Source of the DNA: Propionibacteriaceae bacterium
GTDB taxonomy: Bacteria; Actinomycetota; Actinomycetes; Propionibacteriales; Propionibacteriaceae
Reading direction: 5' to 3'
DNA: 64,000 nucleotides
NCBI GenBank assembly: GCA_030532575.1
Contig: JAUNKV010000009.1
Location: forward strand, 38,321 to 102,320
Positions 1 to 8,904 of the stretch are shown here, piece after piece. The notes under the pieces were generated by a model that saw nothing but the letters and a program-made list of their open reading frames with translations, was not told where the DNA came from and ran no database searches. The translations under genes and the position numbers were made by a program. The number at the start of each line of letters is the position of its first letter. The first letter of the stretch is position 1.

Positions 1-13
1 GGCTGGCCAGGAC

Positions 14-601
14 GTGACCCGGATCATCGCAGGACGGGCCAAGGGGACCCGGCTGAACGCACCCAGGGCGGGGACCCGCCCCACCAGTGACCGGGTCAAG
101 GAGGCGTTGTTCTCCACCCTTGCCACCTGGTTCGGTACCGCCGATGAACCCGCGGAGCAGCACCTGGCGGGGGTGGCCGTGCTCGATCTCTACGCAGGCA
201 CGGGGGCGGTGGGGCTGGAGGCTGCCAGCCGGGGGGCGGCGCGCGTCGTCGCCGTCGACGCCCACAGCGCTGCCGTGATCCGGGAGAATGCCAGGCGGGC
301 CCGGCTGGAGCTGGACGTGCGGGCTGCACGAGTGGAGACCCAGCTGAACGGTGGCCCGTTCGACCTGGTGTTCGTCGATCCGCCATACGAACTCGACTCC
401 GGGGCGCTCGACCGGGTGCTGGGGCCGCTGTTCGCGCCGGGGGTGCTGGCCCCGCAGGCCCTGGTGGTGGTGGAACGGTCAAGGCGTTCGGCACCGCCGC
501 AGTGGCCGGATGGACTCGACGAGGTCTGGAGTCGTGACTACGGTGAGACCACGCTCCATTTCGCCTCGACCCGACCTGAGAACCCTGCAGGAGAATCATG
601 A
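14..601 (+). CDS. rsmD: 16S rRNA (guanine966-N2)-methyltransferase RsmD
   Basis: This is a 195-residue class I SAM-dependent methyltransferase. It modifies G966 of 16S rRNA during 30S assembly. The N-terminus MTRIIAGRAKGTRL is typical of the family. The SAM-binding loop is VLDLYAGTGAVGLEA (about 55-69) and the catalytic motif is DPPY (about 120). The GTG start at 14 is chosen because, in the mirror copy, this GTG overlaps the recG stop as GTGA. An ATG five codons further upstream is the alternative; only its last base lies in this arm. The stop overlaps the coaD start as ATGA, so the pair is probably translationally coupled. The rsmD-coaD pairing is common in bacteria. Confidence 0.95.
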   Translation: MTRIIAGRAKGTRLNAPRAGTRPTSDRVKEALFSTLATWFGTADEPAEQHLAGVAVLDLYAGTGAVGLEAASRGAARVVAVDAHSAAVIRENARRARLELDVRAARVETQLNGGPFDLVFVDPPYELDSGALDRVLGPLFAPGVLAPQALVVVERSRRSAPPQWPDGLDEVWSRDYGETTLHFASTRPENPAGES

Positions 602-1068
602 CCACGGTGCTGTGCCCCGGCTCCTTCGATCCCATCACCAACGGCCACCTCGACATCATCACCCGGGCACGGGACCTGTTCGGCGAGGTGCTGGTGGGGG
701 TGGGGCACAACAGCCTCAAGTCGAACTACATGTTCGGGGAGCGGCGGCTCGACCTGGTGCGGCAGGCCACGGCTCATCTTGACGGGGTGAGGGTCGAGAC
801 GATGACGGGGCTGCTCGTCGATTTCGCGAAGCAGCGGGGGATCACGACGGTGGTCAAGGGGCTGCGCTTCGGGGCCGATTTCGACTTCGAACTGCAGCTG
901 GCGCACATGAACCACTCCCTGACGGGACTGGAGACGGTGCTGCTGCCCGCCGCTGCGGGCAATGTCACGCTGTCCAGCACCATCATCCGGGAGGTGTTGA
1001 GGCTCGGCGGGGATGTCTCCCAGTACGTGCCGCCCTGCGTCCTCGAGGCGGCAGCGCAGCTCGGTTGA
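598..1068 (+). CDS. coaD: Phosphopantetheine adenylyltransferase CoaD
   Basis: This cytosolic enzyme adenylates 4'-phosphopantetheine to dephospho-CoA, the fourth step of coenzyme A synthesis from pantothenate. It is 156 residues, the usual length. The nucleotidyltransferase signature PGSFDPITNGH lies at residues 7-17 and the second nucleotide-binding motif LSSTIIRE near residue 128. The ATG overlaps the rsmD stop by 4 bases. About 100 non-coding bases follow before the DUF177 gene, so a new promoter may lie there. Confidence 0.97.
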   Translation: MTTVLCPGSFDPITNGHLDIITRARDLFGEVLVGVGHNSLKSNYMFGERRLDLVRQATAHLDGVRVETMTGLLVDFAKQRGITTVVKGLRFGADFDFELQLAHMNHSLTGLETVLLPAAAGNVTLSSTIIREVLRLGGDVSQYVPPCVLEAAAQLG

Positions 1069-1173
1069 CAGCGCTGTGGAAGGGGGCGGATTTTTGGTGA
1101 TTCCCGCCCCGCTGGGTAGAGTTGTCCCTCGGTCATGACGAAGTCATGGTCGGTCGACGAAGGGAATCCAGCC

Positions 1174-1722
1174 ATGAGCTCCTCGCCTCGTCACCCAGAC
1201 CGCCGTTCCCCGTACGTCTTCGACGTGCTGGAACTGGGACGGCGTCCGGGTGCCCTGAAGGAGATCCGGGAGACGGTCCCTGCTCCGGCCGAGCTCGGCT
1301 ACGACATGATCTCGGTGCCACAGGACTCCGATGTCGATCTCGCTCTCCGACTGGAGGCGGTCGTCGAAGGGGTGCTGGTGACGGGGACGGCGCACGCGGA
1401 GGTCCGTGGCGAGTGTTCACGTTGCCTGGAGCCGATCGAAGGGGACCAGTCCTTCGAGCTGCAGGAACTCTACTTCTACCCCGGCAACGAGGTGGACGAG
1501 GAGGAGAGTCTCGTGGTCGACGAGACGATCGACCTCGAGGAGGCCCTGCGGGATGCTGTGGTGCTGGAGTTGCCGTTCTCACCGCTGTGCGACCCCGACT
1601 GTCCGGGCCTGTGCCAGGACTGCGGGTTCAATCTCAACGAGGACCCCGATCACGGACATGCCGACAAGGTGGATCCGCGATGGGGGAAACTCGCCCAGCT
1701 GGATCTCGGCAGCGACACCTGA
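1174..1722 (+). CDS. yceD: YceD/DUF177 family protein
   Basis: This is a 182-residue YceD (DUF177) protein, a family almost always encoded just before rpmF. In plants and bacteria it is linked to 23S rRNA or large-subunit maturation; the exact role here is inferred. The C-terminal part has a cysteine cluster (CDPDCPGLCQDCG) typical of actinobacterial members, probably a metal site, plus an earlier CSRC pair. I chose the ATG at 1174, which has AGGGAA eight bases upstream. An in-frame ATG at 1135 would add 13 unconserved residues. rpmF follows after 24 bases. Confidence 0.88.
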   Translation: MSSSPRHPDRRSPYVFDVLELGRRPGALKEIRETVPAPAELGYDMISVPQDSDVDLALRLEAVVEGVLVTGTAHAEVRGECSRCLEPIEGDQSFELQELYFYPGNEVDEEESLVVDETIDLEEALRDAVVLELPFSPLCDPDCPGLCQDCGFNLNEDPDHGHADKVDPRWGKLAQLDLGSDT

Positions 1723-1746
1723 CCGTATTCGTTCGAGGAGAAGATC

Positions 1747-1938
1747 GTGGCCGTTCCGAAGCGCAAGATGTCGCGCAGCAACACCCGTTCGCGCCGTGCG
1801 CAGTGGAAGACTTCCGTCGTCCCCACCGTCACCTGCGTGAACCCCGCCTGTCGTGAGCAGCACCTGTCGCACACCGCCTGCCCGTCCTGCGGCCAGTACG
1901 GTGCCAAGGGTGCCCGTCGTCAGGTCACCCAGGCCTGA
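1747..1938 (+). CDS. rpmF: 50S ribosomal protein L32
   Basis: This 63-residue basic ribosomal protein begins MAVPKRKMSRSNTRSRR, the invariant L32 start. Two cysteine pairs (CVNPAC and CPSC) show it is the zinc-binding form. It starts at GTG 1747 behind GAGGAGAAG. It lies between DUF177 and rnc, the standard order. Its stop TGA (1936-1938) overlaps a possible CTG start of rnc at 1935. Confidence 0.97.
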   Translation: MAVPKRKMSRSNTRSRRAQWKTSVVPTVTCVNPACREQHLSHTACPSCGQYGAKGARRQVTQA

Positions 1939-1955
1939 CCAGGCTCGCTGAGATT

Positions 1956-1997
1956 CTCGAGGAGCTGGGTGTCCAGATGGACACCCAGCTCCTCGAG
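1956..1997 (+). promoter_or_regulatory. 19-bp perfect hairpin over the rnc start
   Basis: Bases 1956-1974 (CTCGAGGAGCTGGGTGTCC) are the exact reverse complement of 1979-1997, with a four-base loop AGAT at 1975-1978. The annotated rnc ATG (1977-1979) sits in the loop and first stem base. In E. coli, RNase III cleaves a stem-loop in its own leader to limit its synthesis. A long perfect duplex at the 5' end of this rnc message would be a natural substrate and could also hide the start. Autoregulation is inference; the hairpin is seen directly. Confidence 0.7.
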
Positions 1998-2618
1998 TTG
2001 TCCTTCACGCACCGCAGCTTCGCCTTCGAGAACGGCCGCATCCCCAGCAACGAGAAGCTGGAGTTCCTGGGCGACGCGGTGCTCCAGATCGTGGTCACCG
2101 AGCACATCTTCACCAGTTTTCCGGACCTGGCCGAGGGGCAGCTCGCGAAGCTGCGGGCCTCCGTGGTCAGCGCCCACGCCTTGGCCGAGGTTGCCCGTGA
2201 GCTGGGGCTCGGCTCCCTGCTCCGGCTGGGTCAGGGGGAAATCCTGACCGGCGGGGCGGACAAGACCTCCATCCTCGCCGACACGATGGAGGCGGTCATC
2301 GGGGCGGTCCACCTGAGCGCCGGGGCCGAGGTCTCCGCCCGTTTCGTCCACCGCATCATGGACGAGCGCATCGCCTCCCGGGAACACGAGGGTCACTACA
2401 CCGATTTCAAGACCGCACTTCAGGAGTACTGCGCCAAGGAGGGCTTCGAGCCGCCCCGCTACGACGTGACCGGGGTCGGCCCGGATCACCAGCGGGTGTT
2501 CACCGCCGTCGTGCTCATCGACGGGAAACCGGCCGGTGAGGGAGAGGCTGGCAGCAAGAAACGGGCCGAGCAGATCGCAGCCCAGCAGGCTTGGCGGGAG
2601 CTGGGCACCCATGCCTGA
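1977..2618 (+). CDS. rnc: Ribonuclease III
   Basis: This double-strand-specific endonuclease processes rRNA precursors and some mRNAs. From the ATG at 1977 it is 213 residues. The RNase III domain carries the signature [12 protein letters not shown] (about 24-35). A C-terminal double-stranded RNA-binding domain runs from [14 protein letters not shown] to AAQQAWREL (about 143-210). The start is uncertain: codons upstream of 1977 read RLAEILEELGVQ, which matches the N-terminus of actinobacterial RNase III. Initiation may therefore be further up, and the only candidate near rpmF is a CTG at 1935. A 19-bp hairpin covers the ATG. The 3' end overlaps mutM by 8 bases. Confidence 0.95.
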   Translation: MDTQLLELSFTHRSFAFENGRIPSNEKLEFLGDAVLQIVVTEHIFTSFPDLAEGQLAKLRASVVSAHALAEVARELGLGSLLRLGQGEILTGGADKTSILADTMEAVIGAVHLSAGAEVSARFVHRIMDERIASREHEGHYTDFKTALQEYCAKEGFEPPRYDVTGVGPDHQRVFTAVVLIDGKPAGEGEAGSKKRAEQIAAQQAWRELGTHA

Positions 2619-3459
2619 GCTGCCCGAGGTGGAGGTGGTACGTCGTGGCCTTGAGACCCACCTGGCGGGGCGGAGAATCATCGGCGTTCACGTGCTCCAC
2701 GACCGTCCGGTGCGCTCCCACCCCGGCGGGACCGAGGGGTTCGCCGCCGAACTGACAGGTCGCAGCGTCGATGCGATCCGCCGCCGGGGCAAGTATCTGT
2801 GGTTCGTGTTGGGTGACGACGCCGTGATCGCCCACCTGGGGATGAGCGGTCAGTTCCGGGTGAACCGGGCGGATGATCCCCGGCTGCGCCACACCCGGGT
2901 GTTGTTCGACCTCGACGACGGCTGCCAGCTCAGATTCCTGGACCAGCGGATGTTCGGAGGATTCGACGTGGTGCAGGGGAGGGCCCACGATCCGGTGCCG
3001 CACATCGCACTGGACCCCTTCGACCCCGATTTCGACGAGGCCACGGTGGCCAGGCGCCTGCGCACCCGGCGCACCACCGTGAAACGTGCCCTGCTGGATC
3101 AGCGTCTGATCTCCGGCATCGGCAACATCTACGCCGACGAGGCCCTGTGGCGGGCCAGGCTGCACTTCGAGCACCCGAGTGAGCGGCTGTCCCAGGTGAA
3201 GGCGCGCCAGCTCATCGGCCACGCCGCCGAGGTGATGGCGGAGGCCTTGGCGGCGGGCGGTACCTCTTTCGATGCGCTGTATGTGAACATCAATGGCGCC
3301 TCCGGGTATTTTGAGAGAAGCCTGGATGCCTACGGGCGCGAGGACCAGCCCTGTCGGCGCTGCGCGACCCCGATGCTCCGGCGGAAGTTCACCAACCGGA
3401 GCAGCTTTCTGTGCCCGAAGTGCCAGCGGCTGCCGCGAGACATCAGGACGAGTGCATGA
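2611..3459 (+). CDS. mutM: Formamidopyrimidine-DNA glycosylase (Fpg/MutM)
   Basis: This base-excision repair enzyme removes 8-oxoguanine and formamidopyrimidines and nicks the abasic site. It is 282 residues. PELPEVE directly follows the initiator Met, placing the catalytic proline at the mature N-terminus; this fixes the start at ATG 2611. The C-terminal zinc finger has CRRC and CPKC pairs (about 250-275). The start overlaps the end of rnc and the stop overlaps the next gene as ATGA, so rnc-mutM-gtrA-smc probably share a transcript. Confidence 0.96.
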   Translation: MPELPEVEVVRRGLETHLAGRRIIGVHVLHDRPVRSHPGGTEGFAAELTGRSVDAIRRRGKYLWFVLGDDAVIAHLGMSGQFRVNRADDPRLRHTRVLFDLDDGCQLRFLDQRMFGGFDVVQGRAHDPVPHIALDPFDPDFDEATVARRLRTRRTTVKRALLDQRLISGIGNIYADEALWRARLHFEHPSERLSQVKARQLIGHAAEVMAEALAAGGTSFDALYVNINGASGYFERSLDAYGREDQPCRRCATPMLRRKFTNRSSFLCPKCQRLPRDIRTSA

Positions 3460-4028
3460 GGAAACTGCTGGACCGCCACGGCGACTCCCTGGTCCAGCTC
3501 ATCCGCTTCGCAGTCGTGGGCGGGGCCGGGGTGTTCGTCAACATGGCGGTGCTCATCATCGTCGCGAAGCTCTTCCCGCTGTTGTGGGCCAGCGCTGCCG
3601 TGCCCGAGGGGGAAGGGGTGTGGATGGCCATTCCCGGCACCCCGTTCAACATCCGCTGGTACCACGTGATGTCAGCGGTGGCCTTCCTCGTGGCGAACCT
3701 GTTCAACTTCCAGCTCAACCGGTGGTGGACCTTCAAGTCGCACAACTCCGCCAGCTGGTTCAAGGAGTACTGGCCCTTCCTCACCGTCGGGCTGGTCGCG
3801 CTGGGGGCCGGGCAGTTCATCATCACCGCCCTGATGCATCCGCACTCGCCGGTGGCCCTGCCGACGGGGATCTTCGACGGTTCGACGGGGTTCCGGAACC
3901 GGCACTACTGGGCGAACCTGATCTCCATCGCGGCGACGATCCCGATCTCCTTCCTGGTCAACAAGTTCTGGACCTTCCGTTCGGTCAGGACCCCGGTCAA
4001 GGGTGAGGCATGTACCTCAAGCAGCTGA
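3456..4028 (+). CDS. GtrA-family membrane protein
   Basis: This is a 190-residue integral membrane protein of the GtrA/DPMS family. Such proteins are thought to flip lipid-linked sugars for wall or O-antigen glycosylation. The opening [19 protein letters not shown] is the family signature, and [23 protein letters not shown] is the typical last membrane span. About four hydrophobic spans are visible. An extended loop (about 45-70) lies between the first two spans. ATG 3456 is chosen because it overlaps the mutM stop as ATGA; its 3' end runs 19 bases into smc. The substrate is unknown, and the position between mutM and smc is unusual. Confidence 0.85.
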   Translation: MRKLLDRHGDSLVQLIRFAVVGGAGVFVNMAVLIIVAKLFPLLWASAAVPEGEGVWMAIPGTPFNIRWYHVMSAVAFLVANLFNFQLNRWWTFKSHNSASWFKEYWPFLTVGLVALGAGQFIITALMHPHSPVALPTGIFDGSTGFRNRHYWANLISIAATIPISFLVNKFWTFRSVRTPVKGEACTSSS

Positions 4029-7000
4029 CGTTGCGGGGCTTCAAGTCCTTCGCCTCTGCCACGACGCTGAACTTCGAACCCGGCATCACCTGCATCGTCG
4101 GCCCCAATGGTTCGGGGAAGTCGAACGTGGTGGATGCCCTGAGCTGGGTGATGGGGGAGCAGGGGGCCAAGTCGCTGCGCGGCGGGAAGATGGAGGATGT
4201 CATCTTCGCCGGCACGGCGAAGCGGGCGCCGTTGGGTCGCGCAGAAGTCCAGTTGACCATTGACAACTCCGATGGTGCCCTGCCGATCGAGTACTCCGAG
4301 GTGACCATCACCCGCACGATGTTCCGCAGCGGTGGCTCGGAGTACGCCATCAATGGTGCTCCGGCGCGGCTGCTGGACATCACGGAGCTGCTCAGCGACT
4401 CCGGTATCGGCCGTGAGATGCACGTCATCGTCGGTCAGGGGCAGCTCGACGCGATCCTGCAGGCCACCCCTGAGTCCCGCCGGGGCTTCATCGAGGAGGC
4501 GGCGGGGGTGCTCAAGCACCGCAAACGCAAGGAGAAGGCCGAGCGCAAGCTGGAGGGGACCCGGGCCAACCTGGAGCGGCTGCAGGATCTCATCAACGAG
4601 CTGCAGCGGCAGCTGGGGCCGCTGGGCAGGCAGGCGGAGGCGGCCCGGAAGGCGGCGGTGATCCAGGCGGAGCGTCGCGATGCGAAGGCCCGGCTGCTGG
4701 CCGACGACCTGCAGCAGGCGATGCAGGCGATGGCGGAGGCCGAGGCCGACGAGCAGCAGGCCGAGCAGGCCAGGCTTCGGGCCGAGGCCGAGGTGCAGGC
4801 GGCGACGGCGGCGGAGCAGGGGGCCGAGCAGGAGTTGGCCGAGGCGTCGCGGTCCTTCGACCGGTCCCAGGCGGGCTGGTACGAGGCCCAGGCGCTGCGG
4901 GAGCGGATCGCGGCGACGCTGAGTGTCGCGGCGGAGCGGATGCGGCTGGTCGATGCCCAGCCGATGCTGGACGTCTCGGCGCGGGACCCGGAGCAGCTCG
5001 AGGCCGAGGCCGCCGAGGTGCGTCAGCGCGAGCAGGAGCTTGGCCAGCAGGCGGGCGATGCGGCGTCGCTGTTGCAGGCGGCCACAGCTGAGCGGGGCCA
5101 GGCGGAGCAGGCCCAGGCGGAGGCGGAGCAGGCCTACGCGGCTGCACTCAGGGCCTTGTCGGACCGGCGGGAGGGGATGGCCCGGCTGGCGGGGCAGCTG
5201 GCCTCGGTCACCTCCAGGCTGGAGGCGGGCCAGGAGGAGCAGACCCGGCTGACCGAGCGTCGCGCCGAGGCGTTGGCCCGGGCCGAGGAGGCCGCCGCCG
5301 GGTACCGGGCCGAAGAGGCTCGGCTGGCGGGGCTGGGCAGCGACGAGACGGAGCTGGACGCCGCCCATGACAAGGCGATGGCGGCGAGCCTGGCCCAGGC
5401 CGAGGAGGTGGCGGGGCTGGCCCAGGAGGAGACCCGGCTGGCCAGGGAACGGGCGGGACTGGTGGCCCGGGTGGAGGCGCTGCGCCTGGCCACCAGCCAG
5501 CGCGACGGCTCGGCCGACCTGCTGGCCGAGGACCACGTGCTGGGGCGGCTGGGGGAGCTCATCCGGGTGGCCCCGGGCTGGGAGCAGGCCGTGGCGGCGG
5601 CGCTCGGGATCGGGGTCGAGGCGGTCGTCGCCGAAGGGCTGGAGCAGGCGGTGGCGGCGGTGCAGCACCTGGCCGAGCAGGACCTGGGTCGTGCCCCGGT
5701 TCTCGTGGCTGGGGCACCAGCGGGGCAGTCCTGTGCCGTGTTGGAACTCATCACCGCACCAGAGGAGCTGCAGGGCACGCTGTCGAGGCTGCTCGCCGGG
5801 GTGGTCGTGGTGGAGGACCTGGCCGAGGCGCGCCGCCTCGTCGATGCCGATCCGGCGGTGATGGCCGTGACCCGGTCCGGGGATCGAGTGGCCTCCTGGC
5901 TGGTGGAGGGGGGTTCGACGGCGCGGCCGTCGCTGCTGGCCCTCAACGCGGAGCTGGAGCAGGCGGAAGCGGAGCTGGTCCGGGTGGAGGCTGAGGCGCA
6001 GCGCAACCGGGAGGAGCTGGAGGCAGCACGCCGGCAGCAGACGAGGTTGGAGGCCGAGGCGGAGGAGAGCCTGGCGGCCCTGCACGCCTCGGACGCCCAG
6101 CTGACCGCCGTCGCCGATGCCCTGGCCGCCCACCGGCAGGCTGAGGCTGCGGCGTTGAAGGAGGCCGAGCGGCTGGCTCGTTCGGTGACGGAGGCCCAGG
6201 CAGCACGCTCCGGGCTGGAAGCGCAGCGCCAGGACCTGGAGGCCCGGGTGGCGGCGGCCTCGGCGGAGGAGCTGGAGGAGCCGGACCCGACGCTGCGCGA
6301 TGAGCTCTCGGTGCGGGCGAGGCTGGCCCGGCAGGCGGAGATGGAGGCGCGGCTGGCGCTGCGTTCGCTGGAGGAGCAGGTAAGGGCGCTCAGCGGGCGG
6401 GCGGACGGGCTGCTGCGGGCAGCCGCGGCGGAGCGGCAGTCCCGGGCGAAGGCGGCGGCGAAGGCCGAGCAGTTGCGCCGTGAGGCCGCCGTCGCGGAGG
6501 CGGTGCACCAGGCGGCGACGGAGCTGATGGCCCGCGCCGCTGCCCTGGTGGAGCGGGCCGGAGCGCAGCGGCAGCAGGCGGAGCAGGAGCGGATCGAGGC
6601 GGAGCAGGCCACCACGTCGGCCCGGAGCCGTTCCCGGCAGGCCACCCAAGCGCTGGAGGAGCTGGTGCGGGGAGCGCACCGTGACGAGCTGGTGCGCATC
6701 GAGCACCGGATGCGCTGCGAGCAGCTGGCGGAGCGGGCGATGGAGGAGCTGGGCATGGAGGCCGAGGCCCTCGTCGTCGAGTACGGGCCAAAGCTGCCGG
6801 TGCCGGTGCTGACCCGGGCCGACGGCAGCGCACTCACTGAGGACGACGAGGTGCCGGAGCCGGTGCCCTACGTGCGTGCCGAGCAGGAGCGACGGCTGCG
6901 TCGCGCGGAGCGGGCGCTCACGGCCCTGGGGAAGGTCAACCCGCTGGCGTTGGAGGAGTACGAGGCGCTGCGGACCCGGCACGGCTTCCTGGCGGAGCAG

Positions 7001-7531
7001 CTGCAGGACCTCCACCGCACCCGGGCCGATCTGCTGGCGCTGATCGAGGACGTGGACCGTCGGGTGCAGGAGGTCTTCGAGGCGGCCTGGCGGGATGTGG
7101 AGGCCACCTTCACCACGGTGTTCTCGCGGCTCTTCCCCGGAGGGGAGGGGCGGCTGGTGCTGACCGAGCCGGGGAACTGGTTGGAGACCGGGGTGGAGGT
7201 CGAGGCCAGGCCAGCGGGCAAGCAGGTCAAGCGGCTCTCGCTGCTCTCCGGTGGGGAGCGCTCCCTGGTGGCGGTGGCCTTCCTGGTGAGCCTGTTCATC
7301 GCCCGGCCGAGCCCCTTCTACATCCTGGACGAGGTGGAGGCGGCCCTCGACGACGCGAACCTCGGGCGGCTGCTCAGCATCTACGAGGAGCTGCGGGAGA
7401 ACTCCCAGCTGCTGGTCATCACCCATCAGAAGCGGACGATGGAGATCGCCGACAGCCTCTACGGAGTCACGATGCGCGGTGACGGCATCTCGACGGTGGT
7501 CAGCCAGCGCCTGGCGAACCAGGAGAGCTGA
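4010..7531 (+). CDS. smc: Chromosome segregation ATPase SMC
   Basis: This 1173-residue condensin core organises and segregates the chromosome as a dimer with ScpA and ScpB. The N-terminal head has Walker A GPNGSGKSN (31-39). Two long coiled coils rich in Ala, Glu, Gln and Arg flank a hinge at about 510-640. The C-terminal head has the ABC signature LSGGERS (about 1077) and Walker B FYILDEVEAALDD (about 1103). The length is normal. ATG 4010 overlaps the GtrA gene by 19 bases. A DUF4143 ATPase gene is convergent downstream, where ftsY often sits in actinobacteria. Confidence 0.98.
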   Translation: MYLKQLTLRGFKSFASATTLNFEPGITCIVGPNGSGKSNVVDALSWVMGEQGAKSLRGGKMEDVIFAGTAKRAPLGRAEVQLTIDNSDGALPIEYSEVTITRTMFRSGGSEYAINGAPARLLDITELLSDSGIGREMHVIVGQGQLDAILQATPESRRGFIEEAAGVLKHRKRKEKAERKLEGTRANLERLQDLINELQRQLGPLGRQAEAARKAAVIQAERRDAKARLLADDLQQAMQAMAEAEADEQQAEQARLRAEAEVQAATAAEQGAEQELAEASRSFDRSQAGWYEAQALRERIAATLSVAAERMRLVDAQPMLDVSARDPEQLEAEAAEVRQREQELGQQAGDAASLLQAATAERGQAEQAQAEAEQAYAAALRALSDRREGMARLAGQLASVTSRLEAGQEEQTRLTERRAEALARAEEAAAGYRAEEARLAGLGSDETELDAAHDKAMAASLAQAEEVAGLAQEETRLARERAGLVARVEALRLATSQRDGSADLLAEDHVLGRLGELIRVAPGWEQAVAAALGIGVEAVVAEGLEQAVAAVQHLAEQDLGRAPVLVAGAPAGQSCAVLELITAPEELQGTLSRLLAGVVVVEDLAEARRLVDADPAVMAVTRSGDRVASWLVEGGSTARPSLLALNAELEQAEAELVRVEAEAQRNREELEAARRQQTRLEAEAEESLAALHASDAQLTAVADALAAHRQAEAAALKEAERLARSVTEAQAARSGLEAQRQDLEARVAAASAEELEEPDPTLRDELSVRARLARQAEMEARLALRSLEEQVRALSGRADGLLRAAAAERQSRAKAAAKAEQLRREAAVAEAVHQAATELMARAAALVERAGAQRQQAEQERIEAEQATTSARSRSRQATQALEELVRGAHRDELVRIEHRMRCEQLAERAMEELGMEAEALVVEYGPKLPVPVLTRADGSALTEDDEVPEPVPYVRAEQERRLRRAERALTALGKVNPLALEEYEALRTRHGFLAEQLQDLHRTRADLLALIEDVDRRVQEVFEAAWRDVEATFTTVFSRLFPGGEGRLVLTEPGNWLETGVEVEARPAGKQVKRLSLLSGGERSLVAVAFLVSLFIARPSPFYILDEVEAALDDANLGRLLSIYEELRENSQLLVITHQKRTMEIADSLYGVTMRGDGISTVVSQRLANQES

Positions 7532-7571
7532 GACCCGACTCACCGAGTGGGCTGGACCGACCGCGCATCCT

Positions 7572-8804
7572 TTAGCTCCACAGGGCTGAGACCGGCATCG
7601 CCCACAGGCGTGGCCCCATCGGCAGGGGTTCGGGGTGGAGACTCAGCACCACACCTCCCCTGAAGCGGTGCCCAAGCTGGTCCCGAAGCTTCACGAGCGT
7701 GCTGAAGTGGTCGAAGCGGACGGTCTGGGAAGCCTTCACCTCGACGCCCCAGATGCCACTGTCGGCCAGTTCGATGATGATGTCCACCTCGTTGCCGCGG
7801 GAGTCGCGGAAATGGTGAATGTCGAACTGGACCTCGGACCATGAGCGTTGTTTGAGGAGTTCGGTGGCCACGAAGCTCTCCAACAGGGCTCCCAGGTGTG
7901 GGTTTCCTGGTTCGCTGAGCCGTTGTGAGGAGGTGCCCAGCAGGTGAGCGGCCAGACCGATGTCGCGGATGCCGCTCTTGGGTTTGCCCGTCACCCGCTG
8001 CAGGGTGTTGTTGGTCCAGGGAGGCAGCGTGTAGGTGAGGAACAGGCGACTCAGCAGGTCGAGGTAAGGGGTGACCGAGGTGGCTGGCAGGTCAGCGCGG
8101 GAGGCCATGTGGGCCTTGACGAGTTCTCCCGACTGGTTGGCGGCGAGCACCCGCAACAACTGGCTCAGGCGTTCAGACTGATAGGTCACGCCGAGGTCCC
8201 CGGCGTCGCGTTGCACCAGCTGGGTGAGGTAGGAGTCGTACCAGAGGCGTCGGCCACGTGGTGAGAGGGTCTGGATTTCGGGGAAGCCACCACGGGCCAG
8301 CAGCTCGGCGTAGTCGTGGCGCGCCAGGTCGGAGTGCGTGACGCTGTCCGGGCAATGTTCCAGGACGGCCACGAAGTCCTCGACGCGGTTGTTCAGTTCG
8401 CCTTGGGAGAACCCTTCGACCTGGAGCAGCGCAGCGCGCCCGGCGAGGGAGTCAGGGGTGCGCTGCAAACGCAACAGGTCTGCCGAACCCGTCAGGATGA
8501 ACCGCCCCGGTTCACGGTTGCGGTCGATGCTGGCCTTGATGTCCAACATCAGTTCAGGGCGACGCTGGAGCTCATCGATGACCAGGGTGGTGTCGCCGGG
8601 GGTCGTGAGGTAGGCGACAGGGTCGTGGGTGGCCAACGCCAGCGTCGCGGAGTCATCCAGGGTCGTGTAGCGGGTGCCGGGGTCGGAGAGGAGCTGCGCC
8701 AGGGTCGATTTGCCCACCTGGCGGCCTCCCAGCAGCATCACTGCGGGAAAGCTGGACAGCGCTTCTGCTGCGATGGGTTGAAGGTTTCGGTGCCGCAGAG
8801 CCAC
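7572..8804 (-). CDS. AAA ATPase with DUF4143 domain
   Basis: This is a 410-residue P-loop ATPase of the AAA_14/DUF4143 family. Its function is mostly unknown; such genes are common in accessory DNA and often stand alone. Walker A is GGRQVGKS (26-33), Walker B LVIDEL (about 74-79) and the sensor stretch is FILTGSADLL. The DUF4143 part ends with GNEVDIIIE and VEVKAS, a PD-(D/E)XK-nuclease-like Asp-Glu-x-Lys pattern. It starts with GTG 15 bases after a tandem 22-bp array that probably acts as its operator. It converges on smc with 40 bases between the stops. Confidence 0.88.
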   Translation of the reverse strand: MALRHRNLQPIAAEALSSFPAVMLLGGRQVGKSTLAQLLSDPGTRYTTLDDSATLALATHDPVAYLTTPGDTTLVIDELQRRPELMLDIKASIDRNREPGRFILTGSADLLRLQRTPDSLAGRAALLQVEGFSQGELNNRVEDFVAVLEHCPDSVTHSDLARHDYAELLARGGFPEIQTLSPRGRRLWYDSYLTQLVQRDAGDLGVTYQSERLSQLLRVLAANQSGELVKAHMASRADLPATSVTPYLDLLSRLFLTYTLPPWTNNTLQRVTGKPKSGIRDIGLAAHLLGTSSQRLSEPGNPHLGALLESFVATELLKQRSWSEVQFDIHHFRDSRGNEVDIIIELADSGIWGVEVKASQTVRFDHFSTLVKLRDQLGHRFRGGVVLSLHPEPLPMGPRLWAMPVSALWS

Positions 8805-8818
8805 GCCCCAACCCTAGC

Positions 8819-8878
8819 TCTCGTAGTTCTGCCACCCAAATCTCGTAGTTCTGCCAGCAGATTCTCGTAGTTCTGCCA
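8819..8878 (-). repeat. Three 22-bp tandem repeats before the DUF4143 ATPase
   Basis: On the minus strand TGGCAGAACTACGAGA occurs three times at exactly 22-base spacing, ending 14 bases before the ATPase GTG. The repeat cores are identical and only the six-base linkers differ. Two helical turns per unit suggests protein binding on one DNA face. It mirrors 16803-16862. Confidence 0.85.
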
Positions 8879-8904
8879 CCCTGTTTTGCCTTGTCGGCGA
8901 AGTT

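Noticed and set aside
3905..7543. A 1212-codon open frame on the minus strand opposite smc (and its mirror at 18138-21776)
   Set aside because: It is rich in Arg, Leu, Pro and Gln and resembles no protein. It is an antisense shadow caused by GC-rich third positions in smc.
7534..7551. A terminator between smc and the convergent DUF4143 gene
   Set aside because: The only hairpin is a 4-bp stem (ACTC/GAGT) with a three-base loop and one mismatch outside; too weak to call.
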